A DNA stretch of 64,000 bases, from positions 1-64,000 of the forward strand of contig NC_022657.1 of assembly GCF_000494755.1 (NCBI RefSeq). Direction: 5' to 3'. The notes under the pieces are model-generated. The model was given only the letters and a program-made list of their open reading frames with translations. It searched no databases and was not told the origin of the DNA. Position 1 is the stretch's first letter, and each line of letters starts with the position of its first letter. The position numbers and the translations under genes are program-made. Origin of the DNA: Amorphoplanes friuliensis DSM 7358 (GTDB lineage: Bacteria; Actinomycetota; Actinomycetes; Mycobacteriales; Micromonosporaceae). Positions 47,673 through 55,842 of this stretch are shown here, in pieces.

Positions 47673-48167
47673 CTACGCGGCCGTCTCGGTAACGCCGTCG
47701 CTGACGCTGCCCGCGGTCGCGCAGGGATTCACGGCGTCCCGGATGGTGCGCAGCGAATCCATCATCTGGGAGAGCTGGGCGGGCTCGAGCTGGCCGATGA
47801 ACCACTGCTGCACCAGGGCCAGATGGCCGGGCAGGATCTCCTCGAGCCGCGCGAGCCCGGCATCGGTGATCACGGCGTACGAGCTGCGGCGGTCGCTCGG
47901 ACAGGCCTCGCGGCGGATCAGGCCGCCGCGGTCCATGCGGTCGACCACCCTGGTCACACCGCTGGTGGACAGCGAGGTCTGCCCGGCGAGGTCGGTCATC
48001 CGCAGACGGTTCTTCGGCGAGCGGGCGAGGCGCATCAGCACCTCGAACTCGACCGGGGACACCCGGTGCTCGTCGAACTGGGCGGCGAAACGGTTGGTCA
48101 GCCCCGCGAACGCCTCGGCGAACAGGCCGATGGCGGTCAGGCGGGAGTCGTCAAAGTTGGTACCCAC
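47673..48167 (-). CDS. MarR family transcriptional regulator
   Basis: A 164-aa winged-helix repressor: VSPVEFEVLMRLARSPKNRLRMTDLAGQTSLSTSGVTRVVDRMDRGGLIRREACPSDRRSSYAVIT is the recognisable core (given here as continuous order; key parts RLRMTDLA, TSGVTRVVDRM and SDRRSSYAVIT). It is divergent from the yceI gene with a 103-base shared promoter region, so it probably controls yceI. GTG start. A Cys (Cys85 region, REACPSD) could make it redox-responsive, as in OhrR-like proteins. Confidence 0.9.
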   Translation of the reverse strand: MGTNFDDSRLTAIGLFAEAFAGLTNRFAAQFDEHRVSPVEFEVLMRLARSPKNRLRMTDLAGQTSLSTSGVTRVVDRMDRGGLIRREACPSDRRSSYAVITDAGLARLEEILPGHLALVQQWFIGQLEPAQLSQMMDSLRTIRDAVNPCATAGSVSDGVTETAA

Positions 48168-48190
48168 CCGCCGAGCTTATCAGCGATCCC

Positions 48191-48221
48191 TTGACACGAG
48201 GAATATTGCTTGGCATATAGT
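48191..48221 (+). promoter_or_regulatory. Promoter and candidate MarR operator before yceI
   Basis: TTGACA (48191-48196) and TATAGT (48216-48221) are separated by 19 bases. An imperfect palindrome ATATTGC-ttg-GCATATA overlaps the spacer and -10 box (about 48203-48219), a plausible MarR-type binding site. The region is notably AT-rich for this genome. Confidence 0.55.
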
Positions 48222-48270
48222 TGCTCCGTCAGACAACAACTTTGGCTCTGCCCCGTGAAAGGAACGTGTC

Positions 48271-48849
48271 ATGACCGACTCCGTCGTCAGCACTCGCGAG
48301 TTCGAGGGTCTCCAGATCCCCGCCGCCGGCACCTACCAGCTGGACGCCGCGCACAAGCGGGTCGGCTTCGTGGTGCGTCACCTCATGGTGAGCAAGGTGC
48401 GCGGCAACTTCTCCGAGGCCGACGCCACCATCATCATCGCCGAGGACCCGCTGCAGTCCTCCGTCACCGCGACGATCACCACCGCCAGCGTGCAGACCGG
48501 CACCGTCGACCGTGACAACCACCTGCGCACGGGCGACTTCTTCGAGGCCGAGAAGTACCCGGTCATGACGTTCCGCAGCACGGGCATCAAGTCCCACGCG
48601 GGCGCCGAGTTCGTCCTCGACGGCGAGCTGACCATCAAGGACGTCACCAAGCCGGTCGAGCTGGTCGTCGAGTTCGAAGGTGCGACCACCAGCCCGTACG
48701 GGCAGGCCGTCTTCGGTTTCAGCGCCACCACCGAGATCGACCGTGAGGACTGGGGCCTGACCTACAACATGGCCCTCGAGTCCGGCGGCGTCATGATCGG
48801 CAAGAAGGTCAAGATCGAGATCGAGGGCGAGGCCATCCGCCAGGCCTGA
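48271..48849 (+). CDS. YceI family protein
   Basis: A 192-aa lipocalin-like beta-barrel of the YceI family, whose members bind polyisoprenoids. Features are GTYQLDAAHKRVGFVVRHLMVSKVRG, DRDNHLRTGDFFEAEKYPVMTF and the C-terminal DWGLTYNMALESGGVMIGKKVKIEIEGEA. No signal peptide, so it is probably cytoplasmic, unlike E. coli YceI. ATG with AAAGGAACG upstream. Divergent from a MarR gene and closed by a strong terminator. Confidence 0.93.
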   Translation: MTDSVVSTREFEGLQIPAAGTYQLDAAHKRVGFVVRHLMVSKVRGNFSEADATIIIAEDPLQSSVTATITTASVQTGTVDRDNHLRTGDFFEAEKYPVMTFRSTGIKSHAGAEFVLDGELTIKDVTKPVELVVEFEGATTSPYGQAVFGFSATTEIDREDWGLTYNMALESGGVMIGKKVKIEIEGEAIRQA

Positions 48850-48861
48850 CCTCCACCTTTC

Positions 48862-48897
48862 AGCGAGAGCGCCGTCCGTTCGGGCGGCGCTCTCGCT
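48862..48897. terminator. Terminator after yceI
   Basis: A 16-bp stem AGCGAGAGCGCCGTCC/GGGCGGCGCTCTCGCT (48862-48877, 48882-48897; one G-T pair) with loop GTTC, 13 bases after the yceI stop. Confidence 0.88.
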
Positions 48898-49056
48898 GTG
48901 TCCGCTCCTCTGCTGGCGGCATCGACGGGGGAGTGCGAAGGTAGACCCTGCGCCGCCACTTGCTCACCGAGCGCAATCTGTGTCCGTTTCGTCCCTGGCC
49001 ACGGTTATCGGGCCCACATAACGTGAGAGCGTCACGCGAACGTGCCAGGAGGAACG

Positions 49057-50532
49057 ATGGGTAAGGACCTCTCAGGGGTCGTCATCGCTCAGGACGATCG
49101 GGTCCACTATCGGCACAAGGTGCGTCGCTGCCTCGAGGTGCTCTCCTCGATGCTCGGCAACTCCGCCTTCGACGCCGACAGCCCCACGACCGGGCTCGAG
49201 ATCGAACTCAACCTGATGGACGCGGACGCCGAACCGGCCATGCGGAACGCCGAGATCCTGGCCAACCTGGCCGACCCGACCTTCCAGCCCGAACTCGGCC
49301 AGTTCAACCTCGAACTGAACGCCCGGCCCAGGCTGATCAGCGGAAACGGGTTCGCCGACTACGAGGACGACATCCTCGACAGCCTCGCCCGGGTCGAGGA
49401 CCGCGCGAAAAAATCGGACAGCACCATCGTGCTGATCGGCAGCCTCCCCACCCTGCGACCGGCGCACCTGGTCCTGGCCAACCTCTCCGCGAACGAGCGG
49501 TACCGAGCCCTCAACGACCAAATCGTCGGCGCCCGCGGCGAACAGTTCAGCGTCGACATCAACGGCGTCGAACGGCTGCAGACGACCAACGACTCGATCG
49601 CGCCCGAGGCGGCGTGCACCAGCGTGCAGTGCCACCTGCAGGTGCCGCCGGACCGGTTCGCCGCGTACTGGAACGCGTCACAGGCCGTGGCCGGCGTTCA
49701 GGTGGCGATCGGGGCGAACTCCCCGTACCTCCACGGCCGTGAGCTGTGGGCCGAGACGCGGATCGCGCTGTTCGAGCAGGCCACGGACACCCGTACGGAC
49801 GAGCTCAAAGCCCAGGGCGTACGCCCGAGGGTGTGGTTCGGGGAACGCTGGATCACCTCGGTGACCGACCTGTTCGAGGAGAACGCGCGGTACTTCCCGC
49901 CACTGCTCCCGATCATCGACGACGAAGACCCGCTCGCGGTGCTCGAAGCCGGTGGGGTGCCGCGGCTGGGCGAGCTGCGGCTGCACAACGGCACGGTCTA
50001 CCGCTGGAACCGCCCCGTCTACGACGTGATGAACGGGCTGCCGCATCTGCGAGTGGAAAACCGGGTGCTGCCGGCGGGGCCGACCGTCGTCGACATGCTC
50101 GCCAACGCGGCGTTCTACTTCGGCATGATCCGGGAGCTCGCCGAAGAGGACCGGCCGATCTGGGAGACGCTGCCGTTCACGGACGCGGAGGACAACTTCC
50201 ACGCTGCTGCACGGCGCGGGATCGAAGCGTCACTCGCGTGGCCAGGGCTCGGAACCGTTCCGGTGACACGGCTCGTGCTGGACGTGCTGCTGCCCAAGGC
50301 GTACGCGGGGCTCGATCGGTTCGGGGTTGATCCGGGGCTGCGGGACCGGCTGCTCGGGGTGATCGAGGGGCGGTGTGGCAGTGGGCGGAATGGGGCTTGG
50401 TGGCAGGTCGGGGCTGTTCGGCGGGGGGAGGGGCGGGGGCTTTCGCGGGATGCGGCTTTGCATGCGATGTTGCTTCGATATCGCTCTCTTCAGGCTTTGA
50501 ACTGTCCTGTTCATCTTTGGCCTGGGGAGTGA
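49057..50532 (+). CDS. Glutamate-cysteine ligase family (GCS2) protein
   Basis: A 491-aa carboxylate-amine ligase of the GCS2 family, which forms gamma-glutamyl bonds with ATP. Family features are TGLEIELNLMD, ELGQFNLELNARP, the central CHLQVPPDRFAAYWNASQAV and RVENRVLPAGPTVVDMLANAAFY. A frame begins earlier (GTG, 49042), but AGGAGG at 49047-49052 four bases before ATG 49057 decides the start. Actinomycetes make mycothiol rather than glutathione, so the amine partner is uncertain. Its last ~45 codons are unusually G-rich. Confidence 0.85.
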   Translation: MGKDLSGVVIAQDDRVHYRHKVRRCLEVLSSMLGNSAFDADSPTTGLEIELNLMDADAEPAMRNAEILANLADPTFQPELGQFNLELNARPRLISGNGFADYEDDILDSLARVEDRAKKSDSTIVLIGSLPTLRPAHLVLANLSANERYRALNDQIVGARGEQFSVDINGVERLQTTNDSIAPEAACTSVQCHLQVPPDRFAAYWNASQAVAGVQVAIGANSPYLHGRELWAETRIALFEQATDTRTDELKAQGVRPRVWFGERWITSVTDLFEENARYFPPLLPIIDDEDPLAVLEAGGVPRLGELRLHNGTVYRWNRPVYDVMNGLPHLRVENRVLPAGPTVVDMLANAAFYFGMIRELAEEDRPIWETLPFTDAEDNFHAAARRGIEASLAWPGLGTVPVTRLVLDVLLPKAYAGLDRFGVDPGLRDRLLGVIEGRCGSGRNGAWWQVGAVRRGEGRGLSRDAALHAMLLRYRSLQALNCPVHLWPGE

Positions 50533-50559
50533 GGTTTTTGGGGGTGGGGCTTGGGGGAT

Positions 50560-52413
50560 TTAGGTTGCGGGGTCGTCGGTGGTGGGGCGGCGGGGGCTTC
50601 TTTTTTGGGGCTTTTGGGCTGGGAGTTCAGCCGTGTCCTCTACCCACACTGGAGACGGGGAGGCTTGCGTGCCTGACGTGGGCGCCTCAGTTGCGGTTTT
50701 TGGCGCGGCCTTTGTCGGCGTGGTCGGGGTTGCGGGTTGCTTGGGGCGGTTCGCGGGGGTCTTGGGTGACGGGGTCGGTTTATCGGAAGTGGCGGCATCC
50801 GCGCGGCCGGGCGTCGGTTTGGGGGCCGATTTCTGCGGGCTCGGGGATTTCCGTGGTGCGGGGGATTCATCCGATCGGGGCGGGTTGATCTTTGCGACCT
50901 GGGGGGCGGCCGGGGGTGGGGCGACCGTTGAGCGGCTGTCCGACCTGCCTGGGGTGGGGGTGGCGGTCGGTCGGGCGCTGCCGTCCACTGAGGCCACTCT
51001 CGGGCGGGCCGAGGCAGCGGGCTTGGCTGTGGGCTTGCTGCGGGTTGGTGTCGGCGGGCTCACGCTCGGTGGTGTTGCCGCTGGGCTCTGACGCGCATCG
51101 TTACCGGCGGTGGGGGCCTGCTCGGCTGCACGGGGGCGTGGGGCGGTGGTCTGGTCACCGTCGGAGGTGGGGGCCTTCGCTCGGCCGGTGATCACGGCCG
51201 GGCGGTCGGTCGGGTCGGGATGGGCTGCTTTGCTTCGGCGAAGGCGGCCCAGCAGGGAGGGACGCGCTCGGCCGGACGTGGTCCCGCTCGCCTGAGAGTC
51301 ACCCGCCGCCTGGGGGGATCCCTGCGGCTGCTGGTTGCTCGGCGTCTGCGGTGAGGCCGACGACCGCTGGGTGTTCGCGGTTTTCGCGGTGTTCGGCCCT
51401 TGCACAGTGTTCGGCGCTTGGGGGGTGTTCGGTGCTTTTGGGGAGTGCGGGGGGCGGCTCGAGGGGGCGGGGCGGGGGGCCGGGACCGCTGCGACGTCGC
51501 GCTTTTCTGGGGTGGAGCTGATGGCTCGGGGGCTTCGGGCTGGTGCCGAGGGGCGCCGGGTGGCGCGGCGCTGGGCCAGCGCGACGGTCAAGGCGGAGCC
51601 GGCCAGGCCGGTGAGGACGCTGTAGGGGGCGATCAGGTAGGCCGATTCGAGGGGGCCCAGGGCGCCGGTCAGCTGCGGTGCCAGGACAAAAAAGGCGCCC
51701 GCGACCAGCAGGGGGCCGACGGCTCCGGAGGCGGCGGCGCCGATGCCCAGGTCACCGCGGCGGACGGCGGGCAGGGCGCCGATCACGCCGATGACAAACG
51801 CGGCGAGCAGGGTCAGCAGGGTGCTCGGCCAGTAGATGGTGCCGTAGCGGTCGTCGAGCGAGTCGGGAGCGGCGAACTGCCAGCTCGACAGGTAGGTCGC
51901 GGACGGGCGGTGCCAGAAGATCGAGACCACGACTGCGGCCACGGCCAGGGACCAGAGCCAGGCCGCGGTGGCGATCAGGTTGGCCGCGACCGGCCTCGAC
52001 ACCACTGCCCAGTAGGCGATCAGCAAGCCCAGCAGCACGCCGACAACCGCGTACCCGCCGGCGATCGTCTGGGGGGAGAACGTGTCCGTGCGTACGGCTG
52101 CCCGGGCCGGGAGGGCGATGAGCGCGACCGTGAGCAGGGCGCCGACCGCCGCCGAGGCCGCCAGGGTGAAGCGCCAGGGACCGCCGGCCTGACGGCCGAG
52201 CCGCCCCGCGATCACCGCGCCGAAGACGGTGGCGCTCGCGGCGATCCAGGTCGCCCAGCCGAGGCTGCCCAGCCACACACTGTCGTCCGTGGTCGCCACC
52301 GTGGGCCACACGACCACGCCCAGTCCGTAGCCCAGGCCGAGCTGGGCGGCGCCCGTCCCCGCGGCCACTCCGGCCGCGGCTGCCACCTGCGCTGTCCAGC
52401 CCTTGTCGGCCAT
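50560..52413 (-). CDS. Polytopic membrane protein with long disordered Pro/Ala/Ser/Thr tail
   Basis: A 617-aa protein of unknown function. About eight membrane helices occupy residues 8-290, beginning AQVAAAAGVAAGTGAAQLGL; the remaining ~320 residues are Pro/Ala/Ser/Thr/Lys-rich and devoid of hydrophobic helices, ending with acidic WVEDTAELPAQKPQKRSPRR. The tail is probably cytoplasmic and could be a docking or phosphorylation platform. ATG at 52413 is chosen over a frame to 52470, whose added residues look random. The opposite strand of the tail is strikingly G-rich. It is divergent from a PASTA protein gene. Confidence 0.75.
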   Translation of the reverse strand: MADKGWTAQVAAAAGVAAGTGAAQLGLGYGLGVVVWPTVATTDDSVWLGSLGWATWIAASATVFGAVIAGRLGRQAGGPWRFTLAASAAVGALLTVALIALPARAAVRTDTFSPQTIAGGYAVVGVLLGLLIAYWAVVSRPVAANLIATAAWLWSLAVAAVVVSIFWHRPSATYLSSWQFAAPDSLDDRYGTIYWPSTLLTLLAAFVIGVIGALPAVRRGDLGIGAAASGAVGPLLVAGAFFVLAPQLTGALGPLESAYLIAPYSVLTGLAGSALTVALAQRRATRRPSAPARSPRAISSTPEKRDVAAVPAPRPAPSSRPPHSPKAPNTPQAPNTVQGPNTAKTANTQRSSASPQTPSNQQPQGSPQAAGDSQASGTTSGRARPSLLGRLRRSKAAHPDPTDRPAVITGRAKAPTSDGDQTTAPRPRAAEQAPTAGNDARQSPAATPPSVSPPTPTRSKPTAKPAASARPRVASVDGSARPTATPTPGRSDSRSTVAPPPAAPQVAKINPPRSDESPAPRKSPSPQKSAPKPTPGRADAATSDKPTPSPKTPANRPKQPATPTTPTKAAPKTATEAPTSGTQASPSPVWVEDTAELPAQKPQKRSPRRPTTDDPAT

Positions 52414-52519
52414 GCCGGGCACTGTAGCCGTCGGTGACGATGCCTGCGAATCAATGAGGTGATGCCTCAAGATTGGTTAGGTTGGCGTCAGAAGGCGGAC
52501 GAGGGGAGAGGGACCGGCG

Positions 52520-53359
52520 ATGTCCGACGACAGGGAACCCCGCCGCCAGGACGAGACGAACGAGTACTTTCCGTTCGGCGAAGAGGGCGAAAACCGCCCG
52601 AACGATGGTCCCCGAAAGGAGGACACGTTCGGCGACCGCACCGAGCAGATGCCTCGTGCCCCTTTCCCGGACGACGACTCCACCTCGGTGCTCCCTCCCG
52701 CAACCGATGACGGTACGCGCACGCTGAGTGACTATCGCAGCACCGACAACTGGGCCGACGACGGCGACCCGGTGTGGTCCGGTCGTGCCGGCGTACGCCC
52801 GCAGCGCCCCGGGTACGGCGACGAGGAGACGGACTGGGCCACGGTCCCGGCGGATGAGCCGCGGGGCAAGTGGTGGATGCCGATCGTCGTCGGCATCGTG
52901 GGTCTCATCCTGCTGGGCCTGCTGGGCTGGGGGATCTACCTGATCGCACAGTCCTCCGGGGACACCACGGACACCACGCCGGCCGTGACCGCTCCGGCCG
53001 CGCCGCCACCGGCGGCCACCGAGCCCACGACCACACCGCCGTCGACGGCGCCGACGACCACCGAGCCGACGAGTTCACCGGCGCCGTCGCCGACGGATGT
53101 GACCGTGCCGGCGCTGCGCGGCCTGTCGCTCGACGAGGCTCGGGGTGCGCTCGACCGTAAGGGCCTGAGTTATCGCCTGCGCTATGTGACCAGCGAATCC
53201 CCGGCCGGCACCGTGATCGACAGCGACCCGGCCGAGGGCCAGCAGGTGCCGGCGGACACGGTCGTCGCACTGATCATCGCGGCTGCGCCGACCACACCGG
53301 CCACACCCACGGAGACACCGGCGACCACGGACCCCGGGGAGCAGCCCGAGGGTGAGTGA
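52520..53359 (+). CDS. Single-PASTA-domain membrane protein
   Basis: A 279-aa bitopic protein: acidic disordered cytoplasmic part (1-113), one membrane helix (WWMPIVVGIVGLILLGLLGW, about 116-138), a Thr/Pro-rich linker, and one extracellular PASTA domain (about 190-255: VTVPALRGLSLDEARGALDR...GTVIDSDPAEGQQVPADTVV). PASTA domains bind muropeptides or lipid II. The kinase usually bearing them is absent here; the protein may be a sensor or scaffold at the cell wall. The cytoplasmic part is Asp/Glu/Arg/Pro-rich. ATG start. Confidence 0.88.
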   Translation: MSDDREPRRQDETNEYFPFGEEGENRPNDGPRKEDTFGDRTEQMPRAPFPDDDSTSVLPPATDDGTRTLSDYRSTDNWADDGDPVWSGRAGVRPQRPGYGDEETDWATVPADEPRGKWWMPIVVGIVGLILLGLLGWGIYLIAQSSGDTTDTTPAVTAPAAPPPAATEPTTTPPSTAPTTTEPTSSPAPSPTDVTVPALRGLSLDEARGALDRKGLSYRLRYVTSESPAGTVIDSDPAEGQQVPADTVVALIIAAAPTTPATPTETPATTDPGEQPEGE

Positions 53360-53368
53360 GCGGCCGGG

Positions 53369-53668
53369 TCAGCGGTTGGCGCGCATGGCGCGGGCCGGGA
53401 TCGAGCCCGTCGTCAGCCCGGGCTGACGGCCGTTGCGGGTCCGGGGGTCCGGTGCCTTGCCGACCTGGCGCAGACCGTTGACCTGCACAAAGATCGAGCG
53501 GCGCTCGACCGCGTCACCGGATCCGTTGAGCTCGTAGCCATCCAGCCAGATCCAGCCGTCGTAGGTCGGCCAGTCGTGCACCCGGATGACCCGGAAAAGC
53601 ATCGGCGCCGCGAATTGGACACTCGCCGCCTTCGTCACATGTATGACATCGCCGGACCGAGGAAGCAC
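53369..53668 (-). CDS. Conserved hypothetical protein
   Basis: A 99-aa protein with a compact beta-rich core (GDVIHVTKAASVQFAAPMLF, RVIRVHDWPTYDGWIWLDGYEL, ERRSIFVQVNGLRQV) and a basic tail. I recall similar short proteins in Micromonosporaceae, but no function. GTG at 53668 is selected because CAGGAG lies 5 bases upstream; a TTG start at 53698 is possible. It converges with the PASTA gene (9-base gap). Confidence 0.72.
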   Translation of the reverse strand: MLPRSGDVIHVTKAASVQFAAPMLFRVIRVHDWPTYDGWIWLDGYELNGSGDAVERRSIFVQVNGLRQVGKAPDPRTRNGRQPGLTTGSIPARAMRANR

Positions 53669-54098
53669 GTCATCTCCTGTCCTGAACCCAGAGGGCAAAC
53701 ATCACTTTGCCGCATAGTGAACACAGATGGTCCAGTGTGCCCGGCTCGTGCGTGTTTGCAAGGTTGCGATGATGCCAATCATCACAACGGTGCGGTAACG
53801 CATTGCGACTCCCAAAAGGTCCACGAAGGACACTCGGGTGTCGCTTTTGCTGTGGTGCGTCGGGCTCGGCGGTGTCTCTCGGCGATCTTGTGAAAACACT
53901 GAGTGACGCGCGCCATAGGCAAAGATTGCACCACGAGTGGAATCGATGCAAGTTGCAGTTCAGCCGAAAGTGACCTAACGATCACTGTGGACGCTTGAAG
54001 GATCAAGAGATCAACAGAGAGACTGAGTCCGACAAACACCGTACGGCGGACTTCTGCTGTCGCTTCGCCGCACGATGCCACGCAGCTCGGAGGTGAGC
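53669..54098. other. AT-richer intergenic region before the XRE-DUF5753 gene
   Basis: About 430 bases between two divergent genes, with markedly lower GC than the flanks. Short frames on both strands look random. Words such as GATTGCACCACGAGTGG and ATCACAACGGTGCGG recur loosely, and no RNA gene or terminator is evident. It must hold promoters of both flanking genes, but no -10/-35 pair stands out. Confidence 0.5.
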
Positions 54099-54980
54099 GT
54101 GAATCCGCGCCGCAGCCCCACTATCCGCCGCCGCCGACTCGGCGCTGAACTCCGCAGATACCGGGATGCCGCCGGCGTGACGATCGACGTGGTGGCCGAG
54201 CGCCTCGGCTGTTCACCGTCCAAGGTGTCCAGAATCGAGACCGGCCACACGAGCGCCACCCCGCGCGACGTAAAGGACATGTTGGACATTTACGGCGTGG
54301 ACGGGGTGGAATCGGACGAATTGGTTCAGATATCGCGCGAGGCCCGCCAAAAAGGATGGTGGCATCCGTTCAGCACGGTGCTCTCCGGCGCCTTTGTCGG
54401 GATGGAGGCCGCCGCCAAGACGGTGAGGGCGTACGAACAGCAGGTCGTGCCGGGTTTGCTGCAGACCGATAAGTACGCAATAGCGATGATCCGTGCCGCC
54501 CGACCGAGTGACAGCGACCAAGAAATAGAGCAACGGGTACGCGTCCGGATGGCTCGCCAAGCGTTATTGATTCAGGACGATCCGATCGATCTTCAGGTGG
54601 TGCTCGATGAAGCGGTGGTGAGTCGCCCCGTCGGCGGCGACGAGGTCATGCGAGATCAAATGCTCCGATTGGTCGAAATGAGCCTGTTGCCGAACGTCAC
54701 TCTGCAGATCCTGCCGTTCGCGGCAGGAGCCCACGCCGGCATGGACGGCACATTTTCGATCCTCGACTTCCCTGATGCCGAAGATCCCAATGTGGTGTTC
54801 GCCGAGAACGCGACCGGCGGGCTGTTTCTGGAGAAGAGCGATGAGCTTCGTAAGTACAACTCCATCTTCGAGACCATCCGGGCGACGGCCCTCTCTCCCG
54901 AGGAGTCCAGAAACATGATCGTTTTGCTGGCAGAGGAGCCATTGTGGAAGTTGAGACCAAGGGTTTCCGGGTCGATCTGA
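54099..54980 (+). CDS. XRE helix-turn-helix regulator with DUF5753 (Scr1-type)
   Basis: A 293-aa protein: N-terminal XRE HTH (RRLGAELRRYRDAAGVTIDVVAERLGCSPSKVSRIETG) and a C-terminal DUF5753 domain (YEQQVVPGLLQTDKYA...QQ-like and LQILPFAAGAHAGMDGTFSIL). This is the regulator class that accompanies DUF397 proteins, of which WhiJ in Streptomyces is an example. GTG at 54099 is preferred over ATG 54075 because GGAGG (54089-54093) stands 5 bases before it. It overlaps the DUF397 gene by 37 bases. Codon use is less GC-biased than in neighbours. Confidence 0.9.
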   Translation: MNPRRSPTIRRRRLGAELRRYRDAAGVTIDVVAERLGCSPSKVSRIETGHTSATPRDVKDMLDIYGVDGVESDELVQISREARQKGWWHPFSTVLSGAFVGMEAAAKTVRAYEQQVVPGLLQTDKYAIAMIRAARPSDSDQEIEQRVRVRMARQALLIQDDPIDLQVVLDEAVVSRPVGGDEVMRDQMLRLVEMSLLPNVTLQILPFAAGAHAGMDGTFSILDFPDAEDPNVVFAENATGGLFLEKSDELRKYNSIFETIRATALSPEESRNMIVLLAEEPLWKLRPRVSGSI

Positions 54981-55168
54981 ACCGTGCGCAGTGGTTCAAG
55001 AGCACGCGCAGCGGCCCGAACTGTGACAACTGTGTGGAGGTGGCCTTCGTGGACGAGGCCATTGCCGTCCGGGACTCCAAGAACCCGGCCGGACCCGCTC
55101 TGATCTTCACCGCCGCCGAGTGGGATGCCTTCGTGGGGGGCGCCAAGGACGGCGAGTTCGACCTGTAA
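54944..55168 (+). CDS. DUF397 domain protein
   Basis: A 74-aa protein with the DUF397 core WFKSTRSGPNCDNCVEVAF...AVRDSKNPAGPALIFTAAEWDAFVGG. It partners the upstream XRE-DUF5753 regulator in many actinomycetes; some pairs have been proposed to act as toxin-antitoxin or developmental modules. It starts with GTG inside the previous gene (37-base overlap), so the two are translated together. A terminator follows at 55183. Confidence 0.92.
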   Translation: MEVETKGFRVDLNRAQWFKSTRSGPNCDNCVEVAFVDEAIAVRDSKNPAGPALIFTAAEWDAFVGGAKDGEFDL

Positions 55169-55182
55169 GGAACGGCACCGAG

Positions 55183-55213
55183 GGCCGCCCCCGCCGCGAG
55201 CGTGGGGGCGGTC
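55183..55213. terminator. Terminator after the DUF397 gene
   Basis: Stem GGCCGCCCCC/GGGGGCGGTC (55183-55192, 55204-55213; 10 bp, one G-T pair), 14 bases after the stop and followed by GTTGCATTTTG. Confidence 0.75.
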
Positions 55214-55382
55214 GTTGCATTTTGCCCCATTTGCACCGTCGCCCTGCGCGGATCGCCTCGTTGAACGCTCTAAGCGCGGACCGGACCGCGCGCCCCGAAC
55301 CGCCGTCGGCCCGTACGGCTGACCGTCCCCCTCGCGTGACGGTGCGGGCAGGCCATCATTACGAGCGAGGCAAGGCGAGCAG

Positions 55383-55835
55383 ATGACGATTGGTTCCGAC
55401 AACCTCAGCAACGGTTCCTCGACCGCGCAGGACCGTTTCAGCGGTGGCGTGAGCGCGTACAGGCAGACCCGGCGTGACGCGGCGCTGGCCGCCGAGAACG
55501 GCGACGGCGAGCTCGTCTCGCGTGGCAACAGCGGAGCCGGCCTGTCCTCGGGCCTGCCCACCCGGACACCCATCGAACCGACCAGTGCCCTGGACCGGGC
55601 GGCGAAGCTGCCGTCCCTGGACCTGCAGGGCCTCACCGAGCCGGTCTTCCCCTCGCACGGCTGGGTCGACGCGAGCAGCTCCCAGTCGATGGCGGACCAC
55701 CCGCTGCTGCGCGGACTGCTCCTGGAACTCCCGGCCCGCGGCACGATGCCGGAGTCCGGCTGGCTGGACCGCTGGTTCGAGGCGGCCCGCTCGATCCTCG
55801 AGCTGCTCTACGTCCAGGAAGCCAAGCGCAAGTAG
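55383..55835 (+). CDS. Hypothetical protein
   Basis: A 150-aa soluble, slightly acidic protein without known motifs: the N-terminal half is Ser/Gly/Asn/Ala-rich and disordered (TIGSDNLSNGSSTAQDRFSGG); the C-terminal half is probably helical (MADHPLLRGLLLELPARG, WFEAARSILELLYVQEAKRK). Codon use is normal for the genome. ATG preceded by GCGAGGCAAGGCGAGCAG. It converges with a membrane protein gene (7-base gap). Confidence 0.7.
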   Translation: MTIGSDNLSNGSSTAQDRFSGGVSAYRQTRRDAALAAENGDGELVSRGNSGAGLSSGLPTRTPIEPTSALDRAAKLPSLDLQGLTEPVFPSHGWVDASSSQSMADHPLLRGLLLELPARGTMPESGWLDRWFEAARSILELLYVQEAKRK

Positions 55836-55842
55836 GGCAGTG

